From contig JABARQ010000038.1 of NCBI GenBank assembly GCA_019186985.1, positions 1 through 64,000 on the forward strand: a stretch of 64,000 nucleotides of DNA. The letters are read 5' to 3'. Position numbers and translations under genes: made by a program. This stretch comes from Prosthecobacter sp. GTDB lineage: Bacteria > Verrucomicrobiota > Verrucomicrobiia > Verrucomicrobiales > Verrucomicrobiaceae. The stretch's first letter is position 1. The number at the start of each line of letters is the position of its first letter. The notes beneath the pieces are model-generated. The model saw only the letters and a list, made by a program, of their open reading frames with translations. It searched no databases and had not been told where the DNA came from. Positions 9,601 through 19,055 of this stretch are shown one piece after another.

Positions 9601-12600
9601 CAACAAGGGTGAGGTAGGAAGGAAGGCCGGGATCCATGGAGTGGTTGGGGCCCGAGACCACATCCTTGACCACCACGGTTCCGTTGGACGTGCCATCGCT
9701 CATCCAGAGTTCGCGACCGGTCGCCTGGGCTGCGGTAAGGCCGCTGCCGCTGCCGGTGGCGGCGAAATAAAGGCGTGCGGCGGCGCCCGTGGGCGGCATG
9801 ACGACAAAGTCGGCGGGATTTGAGCCGCCTGGGCCGACGCTGATGTCCTTGACCAGGCTGGTGTTGCCCGCAGTGCCGTCCGTCTTCCAGAGTTCACGCG
9901 AGTTGCCGGCCGTGCTGGCGGCAAAATAAACCGTGTTGTTGATCGCGGCGAAAGGCCCTGGCGAGGATGGTGCTGTGCCGTCGTTGATTTCGAGAAGCTG
10001 TATGGTGCCGCTGTTGGTGCCGTCGGAGATCCAGAGCTCGTCATTGCTGCCGGAGCTGCGGGCGGAGAAGTACAGGGTGCCCTGGTGCCAGAAGAGATGC
10101 TCGGGATTGCAGCCCTCCACGGGATTGATGTCCTTCACGAGGCTGGCGGAGGAACCGTCTGTGATGTAGAGCTCCCGGTTGTCGTCCGAGGACTGGGCGG
10201 TGAAGAAGGCCCGGCCGTCGTTGGTCGGCGTGAAATGCATGGGATCGCTGCCCGTGGAGCCGGGATAGATGTCGCTGATGCGTGTGCTGTTGCCGTTGAG
10301 GTCCGTCACCCAGACCTCCCGCCCTTCCCCATCGGTGACGGCTGAGAAGATCACCCGGCCGTCGCTGAGCTGCGTGAAGTCGCTGGCATAGGATCCGCCG
10401 GTGCCTGTGCGGAACTTGTGAACCCGGGTCGTTCCGGACGTCTGGCCGTTGGTCCGCCAGAGCTCGTCTTCACCCAGCAGGAAATACAGTTGTGCGCCAA
10501 CCAGGACGGGGGAGCGGAAATTGAAGGGGCTGGGGGTGTCTGCCGAGAAATCCTTGATCTGGGTCACGGTCACTCCGTCCGTCCGCCAGAGGCTCAGCTT
10601 CCCTTCGGCATCTGCCTTCGTGAACACCACGAGGCCGGGGGAGATCTGCCTGAAATCGTCCAGGGTCGAGCCCTCGGAGCCCGGGGTCAGGTCGGCAAGG
10701 AGCAGGGTGCCGGTGATCGTGCCGTCGCTGGTGAAAAGCTCAATGCCGATGTCCGAGTTGTTGTTGGCGGTGAAGATGACACGATAGGGCCTGTCAACGT
10801 TCCTCACGCTGTCGATGATGGGGGTGAGATTGTCGATCTGGGCGTCATCAACTCCGGCGAACAGGTCTGTCACCAGGGTGGCGTTCTTGAGGCCGGTGGT
10901 GCCATTCATCACCCACAGCTCCCTGCCGTTTTCCGGCGTGGTGGCTGTGAAATAGAACTGTCCGCCCCTGGCCGGATCCGTGCCGGAGAGCCTGAAGTTC
11001 CTTGGATCGGACCCGCCTGCGTCAGGCACGATGTCCTTGACGAGTTCCACGGTGCTCAGGTCGGTCCTGAAGATCTCCCGGCCGACAAGGCTGGGCTCGG
11101 CTCCCTCGGAAAGGACGGCAGCCCCGTTGGCGCTGAAATAGTAATACCCCGCAAAAGAGGTCAGGTTGGCGACATCGGAACTGGTGGAGCCCGGGAAGAG
11201 GTCTGCCAGCAGGTTGGTGCCGCCGGTGGTCCCGTCACTTTTCCAGAGTTCGACGCCGTTTTCGGGCGTCATTTCATTGTTGTCGGGGTCCGAACCGTCG
11301 TAGGCGCTGAACAGCAGGGTGCCGCCGGCATTGAAAAGGCGGTCGATGGAGGAGCCGCCGCCGGAGTCCGCATTGATGTCCTTGACCATGCTGAGATTCA
11401 CCGTGCTGCCGCTGGCCGTGGCCTTCCAGAGCTCCAGTCCGTTCACCGGGTCATAACCCTGGAAGAACAGGGTGCCGTTGACGTCCGTGAGCTTGTCCGG
11501 GCCTGCGGGAGGGTTGGGATAGCTGCTGGCACTCCCCACGCGCTTCGTGTTGGCGGCGGTTCCATCACTCACCCACAGGTCACGAACTCCCGAGCCGTCC
11601 ACGGCGGTGAAGTAGAGAAGGTTGCCTGACGCGGTCAGCCTCTGCGGCGTCGAACTGCCTGAGCCTGGCAGGAGATCCTTGATGAGCACGGGACTTGAGC
11701 CGGGGCTGGCTGCCAGAGTCGTGCCATCATCCGAGCCGGAGACGCCGTTCTGGCCGGCAAAAAGCGTGACGGCGCCTGCTGTCGTCACGGCGCGCAGGGT
11801 GTGGTTGCCCGTGTCCGGGACATAGATCACGTTGTTACGAAAGGCCGGCCGGCCTGGAGAGTTGAAGCTCGCCGCCGTGCCGCTGCCATTGCTGCTGCCG
11901 GACACTCCGTCCTGGCCTGCAAGCGTGGTGACGACACCGGCGGAGGTCACCCGGCGGAGCAGCTGATTGCCGGTGTCCGAGACATAGATGTTGGACCCTG
12001 TGGCATCCGTCACGACGCCGCGCAGGCCGTTGAAGCGTGCCGCGGCACCCGTGCCATTCTGGCTTCCCAGGTTGCCGGGACTGCCGGCCAGGGTCGTCAC
12101 CGTACCACCCGGGGTCACTCTCCGGAGGGTGTGGTTGCCCGTGTCGGCGACATAAAGGAAGGTGTTGGATGGATCAATGGTGATGCCCTGGGGATTGTTG
12201 AAGCGTGCCGCCGGACCGACGCCATCTGCCGTGCCGCTGTTGCTGTTGGTCGCGTCCCCCGCCACCTGGCCCATGGTCACCGCCACGATTTCCGCCGCCG
12301 TCGGCGTTGCGGGGGTGAACGTCATGGTGAGCCGGCGGATGGTGTTGTTGCCGGAGTCGGCCACATAAAGTTCGGTCCCGTCATTTTTGACGGCCAGGCC
12401 CCGGGGAAAACGAAAGCGTGCATTCGGGCCGGTTCCTGCCGCGTTCCCCTGAACCCCGGCCGCCCCGGCGATGGTGGTGACGATGCCCGCCTGATTGATC
12501 CGTCGGATCGTGTGGTTGTTCGTGTCCGCGACGTAAATGACACCGTTCAGGTCCACGACAATGCCCTCGGGCGATGAAAATCTGGCGGACATGCCGGCGG

Positions 12601-12970
12601 CGTTGGTGCTGCCCGAGACGCCGGGCGTGCCGGCGACGATGGACACAGCGCCTGCAGGCGTGATCTTGCGGATCACATGGTTGCCCGTGTCCGCCACATA
12701 CAGGTTGCCGCTGCTGTCCATGGCCGCAGTGGCGGGTGCGTTAAAGCTGGAGGGCACGGAAAGCGTCCACAGCTCAGAGCCTGCCACAGGGTCATCCGCC
12801 GCAATGAACAGACGGCCTGCGGCGAGCGACAGGCCCCCCGGTTCGCTGCTGGCGGGCGGTGCGCTGGTGTTGAGATCCTCCACCAGCTGTACCAGCTGCC
12901 CGGGAACCTGCTGGAAGGCCAGCAGCGTCATCAGGCCGGCAATCCTAAGAGAAGGGGGGAAGGTTTTCAT
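6635..12970 (-). CDS. Giant secreted ELWxxDGT/NHL-repeat protein with Ig-like domains
   Basis: A 2111-residue protein from the ATG at 12970 (MKTFPPSLRIAG) with a signal peptide of about 24 residues. Residues about 25-75 begin an ELWxxDGT array. Residues about 76-430 are NHL/SMP-30 type propeller repeats (YVADTGNHTLRRV units). From about 440 to 1230 there are roughly 16 further ELWxSDGT units, some degenerate. An ASPM-SPD-2-Hydin-like domain follows (DFGTAAFGG), then two Ig-like domains, a putative-Ig (He_PIG) domain and a C-terminal domain of about 430 residues with GFGSFTVSNKGALTIAG. These folds are typical of cell-surface binding or adhesion proteins. No catalytic motif or sorting signal was recognised. 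It stands alone with its own promoter region facing leuB. Confidence 0.85.
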   Translation of the reverse strand: MKTFPPSLRIAGLMTLLAFQQVPGQLVQLVEDLNTSAPPASSEPGGLSLAAGRLFIAADDPVAGSELWTLSVPSSFNAPATAAMDSSGNLYVADTGNHVIRKITPAGAVSIVAGTPGVSGSTNAAGMSARFSSPEGIVVDLNGVIYVADTNNHTIRRINQAGIVTTIAGAAGVQGNAAGTGPNARFRFPRGLAVKNDGTELYVADSGNNTIRRLTMTFTPATPTAAEIVAVTMGQVAGDATNSNSGTADGVGPAARFNNPQGITIDPSNTFLYVADTGNHTLRRVTPGGTVTTLAGSPGNLGSQNGTGAAARFNGLRGVVTDATGSNIYVSDTGNQLLRRVTSAGVVTTLAGQDGVSGSSNGSGTAASFNSPGRPAFRNNVIYVPDTGNHTLRAVTTAGAVTLFAGQNGVSGSDDGTTLAASPGSSPVLIKDLLPGSGSSTPQRLTASGNLLYFTAVDGSGVRDLWVSDGTAANTKRVGSASSYPNPPAGPDKLTDVNGTLFFQGYDPVNGLELWKATASGSTVNLSMVKDINADSGGGSSIDRLFNAGGTLLFSAYDGSDPDNNEMTPENGVELWKSDGTTGGTNLLADLFPGSTSSDVANLTSFAGYYYFSANGAAVLSEGAEPSLVGREIFRTDLSTVELVKDIVPDAGGSDPRNFRLSGTDPARGGQFYFTATTPENGRELWVMNGTTGLKNATLVTDLFAGVDDAQIDNLTPIIDSVRNVDRPYRVIFTANNNSDIGIELFTSDGTITGTLLLADLTPGSEGSTLDDFRQISPGLVVFTKADAEGKLSLWRTDGVTVTQIKDFSADTPSPFNFRSPVLVGAQLYFLLGEDELWRTNGQTSGTTRVHKFRTGTGGSYASDFTQLSDGRVIFSAVTDGEGREVWVTDLNGNSTRISDIYPGSTGSDPMHFTPTNDGRAFFTAQSSDDNRELYITDGSSASLVKDINPVEGCNPEHLFWHQGTLYFSARSSGSNDELWISDGTNSGTIQLLEINDGTAPSSPGPFAAINNTVYFAASTAGNSRELWKTDGTAGNTSLVKDISVGPGGSNPADFVVMPPTGAAARLYFAATGSGSGLTAAQATGRELWMSDGTSNGTVVVKDVVSGPNHSMDPGLPSYLTLVGSNALYFVADDEKTGREVWKSTGPGNATLLKDVRTTSDGNGGTLGSDPTDLRNANGKLFFIADDGTNGRELWVSNGSTGGTTLVSTSGRTGLVTGPGDAGIQNLTVVGDVVCFTADDGVHGREVWVSDGTTAGTFMLIDLVTGDRSSEPGSLKGLGTSLLFAAADTLVGNEPRIADLPAKLVVEHPADTGLVNGVSTVDFGTAAFGGAPVNQTIRLKNVGINTLKNITAAISGLHAADFIISTKPAKEASRNAFTDMVVQFKPKEGGPRNAVLTLFSSDLVTPQFTVNLTGNATKDPTITTQPQPPGSPGSGAVSAMVKAGAPVTFTSAATGTPPLSLVWRKNNGPISDATANPFYLWSAQLKDAGAYTVQYRNGTKPTGTALSDAAQLGVVEDYSPARTLAARNTTAVKITVNAAGNGLSYLWKRAGGALGTNASGATTKTLSLSNVKPADSDTYFCEVTGPGGMVVGGTTALKVFGAAPVVNPAQNMPNGVVGAFYQYQILTDPAANNAATAYVAKNLPAGLKLDSKTGLISGRPTKPGTYTVLLGATNGIKPDPALEDATFRIVDMPTGLNGSYTGLVEREASINGSAGGRLDFMVTTNGSFSGSLTLAGVKTAIKGNLNFDINNSVDPPEAKAPFGATIVIPRKGIAPPLTLAFEIKPDSKDRLENATITSVNSAGPVSADVLGWKAGTTITPYTGLYNFGIRLPSGSLLLTDKDIPQGTGFGSFTVSNKGALTIAGRTADDEKITCATFIGPDGEVLLHQTLYSTARKGSIQGLLKITKGADLDFSDNTLDEDASFDFDWVRPPATAVVGTATNTRTYREGFGLDDTPAATTPAALDAFGGFYAVPAVLLQVAAPSDSIDNASLAFTEANVPTALVDAPQIAINSKSAIKLLTVPQGATKVSGALKTGVFSGSFVLEDDDVTTAKVNAKEVKRTVKFQGLIVPEAGNHAGVGYFMLPQIPLAPTDPSAKLQSILSGNVDFDND

Positions 12971-13080
12971 GGTATGTAAACACAGCGTATTGACACGGTT
13001 GAAAGAAGGCAATTCTAAAAATCGCCAGCCCTTGCTGCATTGGACGGTGTCCCGGCCCGCCCTGCTCAATGTGATGTTAG

Positions 13081-14244
<1,164 letters not shown>

Positions 14245-14264
14245 TTGAAAGAACGGCTGTTTTC

Positions 14265-14309
14265 GGCGGCGGGTTGGGCGCGAGCTGCGTCCGCCCGCCG
14301 TCCTTTTTT
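14265..14309 (+). terminator. Rho-independent terminator after leuB
   Basis: CGGCGGG (14267-14273) pairs with CCCGCCG (14294-14300), with partial pairing inside, and TCCTTTTTTC follows. It begins 20 bp after the leuB stop and faces the convergent pheA gene. Confidence 0.7.
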
Positions 14310-14321
14310 CCTCTTCGAGCC

Positions 14322-15467
14322 TTAGCGCTCCTCCACCCAGCGCGGGGCTGGATAGCTGCCGAGGATCTGCACCTTGGAGCCCTGGGCGGCAAGCTCGTGA
14401 ATGGCCTCCTGAAGCGTGGCGTCCTCGTGGTGACCGCTGATTTCCAGGAAGAAGCAGGCCTGGGCGCCTGCGTTGTCGGCAGGCAAGGGGCGGTTTTCAA
14501 TCTGGCGCACGTTGACATTCCGGCGTGCAAAAACCTGCAGCACCTCAAGCAGGGCGCCCACGCGGTCCGTGGCATGGACCATGAGCATGGTGTTGTCATT
14601 GCCGCTCGGGCCGCCGCTGCGCCTGCCCAGGATGATGAAGCGTGCCCGGCTGGAGATTTCCCGGGGGCTGGCGGCGATGACCTTCAGCTCGTGAAGCTCG
14701 GCCCCGAGCGGTGTGCCGAGGGCGGCGGCTCCCTTTTCCGTCTCGGCATGGGTGGCGGCCAGGCTGGAGGAGGCGCTTTCGACCAGCCGGGCTCCGGGGA
14801 AACGCTGCCCCAGCCAGGTGCGGCAGGGGGCGAGCATCTGCGGATGACCGTAGATGGCGGCGGGAGGTGATTCGTCGTCCTGGGCCATCACCACGGTTTC
14901 CAGCTTCCACAGGATCTCGGCATAGATCTGCAGCTGCGAATCGACGAGGTGGTCCAGCGTGTGATGCACGGCCCCCTCGGTGCTGTGCTCAATCGGCAGG
15001 ACCGCGTAGTCCACTTCGCGTGAGGCAACACGGTCAAAGGCGCCTTCAATGGTCTCCTCCGCGATGTATTCGACGCTGTTGCCAAACTTGTGGACGGCGA
15101 CCTGATGCGTCCAGGATCCGGCGGGGCCTAGGTAGGCGATCTTCAGGCTGTCCTCCAGGGCCAGCGCGGCGCTCATGATCTCGCGAAAGATGGACCGGAT
15201 GGCCTTTTCGGTGAGCTTGCCGTGCTGGTTGGCGTTGATCTGGCAGAGCTTGCGCAGCAGCGCCTCCTCACGGCAGGGCACATAGATGTCGAGGCCGGCC
15301 CTCTTTTTGACCTCGGCCACCTGCAGGACCAGGTCGGCACGCTGGTTGAGCAGGCGGATGAGCTGCTCGTCGATGGCGTCAATGCCGGTGCGGATGGCCT
15401 GCAGGTCCAGGCTGGCCGGGCTCGCCGCAGGATCCTGGGAACCGGGGGATGGAGGCGAGTCTGACAT
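14322..15467 (-). CDS. pheA: Chorismate mutase / prephenate dehydratase (P-protein)
   Basis: The 381-residue protein joins an AroQ-type chorismate mutase domain (about 20-105, with DAIDEQLIRLLNQRADL), a prephenate dehydratase domain (about 115-285, IAYLGPAGSWTH) and a regulatory ACT domain (about 292-370, DRVGALLEVLQVF and QIENRP). It should convert chorismate to phenylpyruvate for phenylalanine synthesis, with feedback through the ACT domain. One oddity is that the conserved TRF motif of the dehydratase site reads ARF (SSRARFIILG, codon GCA); see findings. It is 11 bp downstream of scpB and probably cotranscribed with it. Confidence 0.92.
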   Translation of the reverse strand: MSDSPPSPGSQDPAASPASLDLQAIRTGIDAIDEQLIRLLNQRADLVLQVAEVKKRAGLDIYVPCREEALLRKLCQINANQHGKLTEKAIRSIFREIMSAALALEDSLKIAYLGPAGSWTHQVAVHKFGNSVEYIAEETIEGAFDRVASREVDYAVLPIEHSTEGAVHHTLDHLVDSQLQIYAEILWKLETVVMAQDDESPPAAIYGHPQMLAPCRTWLGQRFPGARLVESASSSLAATHAETEKGAAALGTPLGAELHELKVIAASPREISSRARFIILGRRSGGPSGNDNTMLMVHATDRVGALLEVLQVFARRNVNVRQIENRPLPADNAGAQACFFLEISGHHEDATLQEAIHELAAQGSKVQILGSYPAPRWVEER

Positions 15468-15478
15468 GCTGCGGGGTG

Positions 15479-16204
15479 TTACTCGGCTGCGGGGGCGTCG
15501 GCTGCCTCTGGTGCGGCGTCGGCCTCGCCAGATTCAGCCTGGGGCTGCGGCTCCAGGGAGAGCTGGGTTTCCTCGGGGGCGGCGTTGCCTGGCTGTTCTT
15601 CAGGAGCCGTGGGAAGCTTCACACGGCGCAGTTCCTGGGAGTTGGGCAGCTCATCGAGGTTCTTGACGGCAAAGTGGTCGAGGAAGGATTCCGTGGTGCC
15701 GTAGAGCAGCGGTTTGCCAGGCAGCTCGGCACGGCCTTCGATCTTGATCAGGCCGCGGTCCACGAGCTGCTGAACCATGGCATCCACACTGACACCGCGC
15801 ACGGCTTCGATGCCCGCCTTGGTGATCGGCTGACGGTAGGCGATGATCGCCAGGGTCTCCAGCGCGGGCTGGCTCAGGCGCTGCACTTTTTTCCCTGGGA
15901 ACAGAGCCCGGCACCATTCGGCGTAGTCGGCCTTGGCGCAGAGACGCCAGCCATGCGGACGTTCGGCGATGGTGAAAGCCCGGCCGTCCTTTTCATAGTG
16001 GGCGATCAGGCTGTCGATCGCTTCGCGGATGGACAGCTCGTCCACCGCCAGCAGCGCCTCCACATAGGACGGGATTTCGGCGGGGTCGTTCGCCGCCTCC
16101 TTGATGTCCTTCGCCGTCTCCTTCACCGCCGTGGCCATCTGCGTCAGCGGCAGAGGTTCCTGGGTGGCAAAGAGGAGGGATTCAACAATGGCGGTCAGTT
16201 CCAT
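15479..16204 (-). CDS. scpB: Segregation and condensation protein ScpB
   Basis: ScpB is a winged-helix kleisin partner in the SMC-ScpAB condensin. The 241-residue protein starts MELTAIVESLLFATQEPL and has the conserved QPALETLAIIAYRQPITKAG block followed by RGVSVDAMVQQLVDRGLI. The last 45 residues are an acidic Ala/Glu-rich tail without predicted fold. scpA is not in the window. The gene lies 11 bp upstream of pheA on the same strand. Confidence 0.92.
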   Translation of the reverse strand: MELTAIVESLLFATQEPLPLTQMATAVKETAKDIKEAANDPAEIPSYVEALLAVDELSIREAIDSLIAHYEKDGRAFTIAERPHGWRLCAKADYAEWCRALFPGKKVQRLSQPALETLAIIAYRQPITKAGIEAVRGVSVDAMVQQLVDRGLIKIEGRAELPGKPLLYGTTESFLDHFAVKNLDELPNSQELRRVKLPTAPEEQPGNAAPEETQLSLEPQPQAESGEADAAPEAADAPAAE

Positions 16205-16350
16205 GAGCAGCTGGGAAAAAGCGGGCGCGCACCCAAAGCAAGCCCGCCGGGGGAGTCAAGGCGGCTTCCTGGACCTAAAGTGCCCGCCTTTGCCTGCCGG
16301 ATGCAAGCTTGTCGTGAGATCGGCCGGGGGCCGAACGTTGGTTGGCTCCC

Positions 16351-17325
16351 ATGAAATTCGCCCTGTCCCTGCTGTTCCTGGCCACGATTTCCTTTGCCGC
16401 CGAGGTTCCGGCCCAGAAGGCCGCCCCGAAAAAGGACCCCGCCACCGCCGCCAAGCCCAAGGCGGCTGCGAAAAAGGTTTATCCGAAAAATCCCACGCCC
16501 ACGGTCGCCAATTTCAAATACGGGCCGCATGAGCGGAACGTCCTGGACTTCTGGAAGGCGGCCTCCGACAAGCCGGCACCGCTCCTGTTTTACATCCATG
16601 GCGGCGGCTGGATGGGCGGGGACAAGGCGGGCATCGCCGTGGAGCCCTTCCTGAAGGAGGGCATCTCCGTCGTCTCCATCAACTACCGCTACATCTCCCA
16701 GGCCCAGGACGTGGTGCCGCCGGTGAAGGCGCCGCTTCACGATGCCGCCCTCGCCCTGCAGACCGTGCGCAGCAAGGCGGCGGAATGGAACATCGACAAG
16801 GTGCGCATCGGCGCCAGCGGCGGCTCCGCCGGGGCCTGCAGCAGCCTCTGGCTGGCCTTCCACCCGGACATGGCCGATCCGAAGAGCAGCGACCCCGTGG
16901 CGCGTGAGTCGACGCGCCTTTTCTGCGCCGCGGTCAACGGCGCCCAGACGACGCTGGACCCGCAGCAAATGAAGGAATGGACGCCGAACAGCCGCTACGG
17001 CGGGCATGCCTTCCTGAAAAAGGAGGATTACAAGGACTTCGCCGCCTTCCTCGCCGCCCGTGAAAAGATCCTGCCCTGGATCGCTGAATACTCGCCCTAC
17101 GCCCTGGTCAGCTCCGATGACCCGCCGGTTTACCTGAACTACAGCGCCCCGCCCGCCCTGGGCCAGGAGCAGAAGGACCCGACCCACACGGCCAACTTTG
17201 GCGTGAAGCTCCAGGAGCATTGCAAGGCCGGCGGGGTTGTCTGCGAACTCTTCTATCCCGGCGTGACCGACGTGAAGTCGAAATCGTCTGTGGAATATCT
17301 CATCGCGACGCTGAAGAAGCCCTGA
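16351..17325 (+). CDS. Secreted alpha/beta hydrolase (acetylesterase-like)
   Basis: A 324-residue protein with a signal peptide of about 18 residues (MKFALSLLFLATISFAAE) followed by a Lys/Pro/Ala-rich linker. The oxyanion-hole motif YIHGGGWMGG lies near residue 75. The nucleophile elbow is GASGGSAG near residue 155, as in the BD-FAE/esterase group. The catalytic Asp and His are not placed with certainty. It probably hydrolyses carboxyl esters outside the cytoplasm; substrate unknown. The ATG at 16351 was chosen over a TTG 9 nt upstream. Confidence 0.8.
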   Translation: MKFALSLLFLATISFAAEVPAQKAAPKKDPATAAKPKAAAKKVYPKNPTPTVANFKYGPHERNVLDFWKAASDKPAPLLFYIHGGGWMGGDKAGIAVEPFLKEGISVVSINYRYISQAQDVVPPVKAPLHDAALALQTVRSKAAEWNIDKVRIGASGGSAGACSSLWLAFHPDMADPKSSDPVARESTRLFCAAVNGAQTTLDPQQMKEWTPNSRYGGHAFLKKEDYKDFAAFLAAREKILPWIAEYSPYALVSSDDPPVYLNYSAPPALGQEQKDPTHTANFGVKLQEHCKAGGVVCELFYPGVTDVKSKSSVEYLIATLKKP

Positions 17326-17362
17326 GGCAGGCCTAACGGCATGTTCTTTAACAGTCTGCCCG

Positions 17363-18520
17363 TCAGGCGGAGGCTCCCGCGCCAATCGTGATGCGCCTGG
17401 CCGGGATGGGGGACTCGACGATGCCCTCGGCGGTCTCCTGCTTCAGCCGCAGCTGGCCGCAGGCGGCGGAGATGTCGTGGCCTTTTTCCAGGCGCAGGGT
17501 CGCGGTCACGCCGCCCGCCTCCAGCACGTCCCGGAAGGCGATGCACTGCTCCTCCGCGGGCCGCACCCAGGGCAGCCCCTCCACGGTGTTGTAGGGGATC
17601 AGGTTGACCCGGGCGTCGATGGCCCGCGCGCGCCTGGCCAGAAGCCGCGCCTGTTCCAGCATGTCGTTGACGCCCTCGATGAGGATGTATTCCAGCGTGA
17701 TGCGCTGCTTGCGCTTCGAGCGCCAGTACTGCAGGGCCTCGAACAGCTCGGCGATGTTGTGCTTTTGGTTCACCGGCATGATCCGCTCGCGCACCTCGTC
17801 GCTGGCCCCGTGCAGGGAGATCGCCAGCCGGATCTGCAGCGGAAAGTCCGCCAGCCTGCGGATCTGCGGCGCAAGGCCGCTGGTGCTGACCGTCATGTGA
17901 CGCGCCCCGATGCCGATGCCCCAGTCCGCGTTCAGGATCTCGATGGCGCGCGTGAGGTTGCTGAAGTTGGCCAGCGGCTCGCCCATGCCCATGAACACCA
18001 GGTTGTCCACCCGGTCCGCCGCCATGGCCTCCGCCTGGACAACCTGTTCGACGATTTCCGCCGCCGTCAGGTTGCGGGTGAAGCCGGCCAGGCCGCTGGC
18101 GCAGAACTTGCAGTCGTAGGCGCATCCGACCTGGCTGGAGACGCAAAGCGTAAGACGGTCGGACCGCCCGCCATACAGGGCCGGGTTCGCCGGAATCAGC
18201 ACCGTCTCCACATAACGCCCGTCCTGCAGCTTCAGCAGCAGCTTGCGCGTGGTGTCCGCCGAGCCGGTGACCTGCGAGAGCGTCATGCTGCGGGTGACAA
18301 ACCGCTCCGCCAGGGCCTGGCGGAGGTTCTTGGAGAGGCTCGACATCGCCTCGATGCTCACCGCCCGCTTTTTGAAGACCCACTCGACGATCTGCCGGGC
18401 GCGGAACGCCGGTTCACCCAGGGCGGCCACGGCTTCCGTCACCTCCTCGGGCTTCAGTCCCAGCAGGCATGGCAGGGGCGTGGGCTTTTCCTCGGGCATT
18501 CCTTCACGGGGTTCGGTCAC
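17363..18520 (-). CDS. rlmN: 23S rRNA (A2503-C2)/tRNA (A37-C2) methyltransferase RlmN
   Basis: RlmN is a radical SAM enzyme that methylates A2503 of 23S rRNA and A37 of some tRNAs. The 385-residue protein has the radical SAM cluster motif CAYDCKFCASG near residue 118 and the family blocks NLVFMGMGEPLANF and ISLHGASDEVRERIMPVN. A C-terminal CGQLR segment carries the second catalytic Cys. Its start overlaps the stop of the upstream small gene by 4 bp (ATGA). Confidence 0.95.
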   Translation of the reverse strand: MTEPREGMPEEKPTPLPCLLGLKPEEVTEAVAALGEPAFRARQIVEWVFKKRAVSIEAMSSLSKNLRQALAERFVTRSMTLSQVTGSADTTRKLLLKLQDGRYVETVLIPANPALYGGRSDRLTLCVSSQVGCAYDCKFCASGLAGFTRNLTAAEIVEQVVQAEAMAADRVDNLVFMGMGEPLANFSNLTRAIEILNADWGIGIGARHMTVSTSGLAPQIRRLADFPLQIRLAISLHGASDEVRERIMPVNQKHNIAELFEALQYWRSKRKQRITLEYILIEGVNDMLEQARLLARRARAIDARVNLIPYNTVEGLPWVRPAEEQCIAFRDVLEAGGVTATLRLEKGHDISAACGQLRLKQETAEGIVESPIPARRITIGAGASA

Positions 18521-18900
18521 TCGGCGTGGAAGGCCCGCACGACCTCCTTCACCCTCGGGACGTTGTTTTTGTCACGGCCGAACAGAATCTTGCGTTCGTG
18601 ATAATACCTGGTCAGGCCGTTGGGCAGTGAGTAAAGCCACTCCTCGTCATTGTTCCGGCGCTCAAACGGCACGCCCACCCACTCAAAGACCTGGCGCCCG
18701 TCCATGCCCGGCTTGATGCGGTTGAAATGGTTGTCCGAATACTTCATCGCATACCTCGTGCTGGACTGCAGGAAGTGGGACGTGGCCTCGACCGCCTCGC
18801 TGACAGGATAACCAAAACTGAGGATGTAGTAGGCCAGGATCAGGGCGGGAAGGCCGACGATGGCCAGAGGGGTGAAGAGATACCAGTTTTTACGGAGCAT
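18517..18900 (-). CDS. Small membrane-anchored BamE/SmpA-like protein
   Basis: A 127-residue protein with one N-terminal membrane segment (about 8-30). Residues 62-110 (RIKPGMDGRQVFEWVG) resemble the BamE/OmlA 'xxxGMxxxxVxxxxG' fold, though there is no lipobox Cys. The match is short, so assignment is tentative. It overlaps rlmN by an ATGA start-stop and is probably cotranscribed with it. Confidence 0.55.
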   Translation of the reverse strand: MLRKNWYLFTPLAIVGLPALILAYYILSFGYPVSEAVEATSHFLQSSTRYAMKYSDNHFNRIKPGMDGRQVFEWVGVPFERRNNDEEWLYSLPNGLTRYYHERKILFGRDKNNVPRVKEVVRAFHAE

Positions 18901-19055
18901 GGGGCGTCACAAAGGTTGGGGGCCAGACTTCCGCAGCCGCAGGGGCGTCGCAAGGGGCAATTCTCCCACACCCTCAAACCAGGGCCGCCCAAGGTTTAAG
19001 GTGGCAAAACCCGCCCGCCCGGCTAAGGACTGCGCCCCATTCCGCCCTCAGAACC

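Noticed and set aside
18901..19055. Riboswitch or T-box leader before lysS
   Set aside because: No specifier loop, antiterminator sequence or lysine-riboswitch core could be seen.
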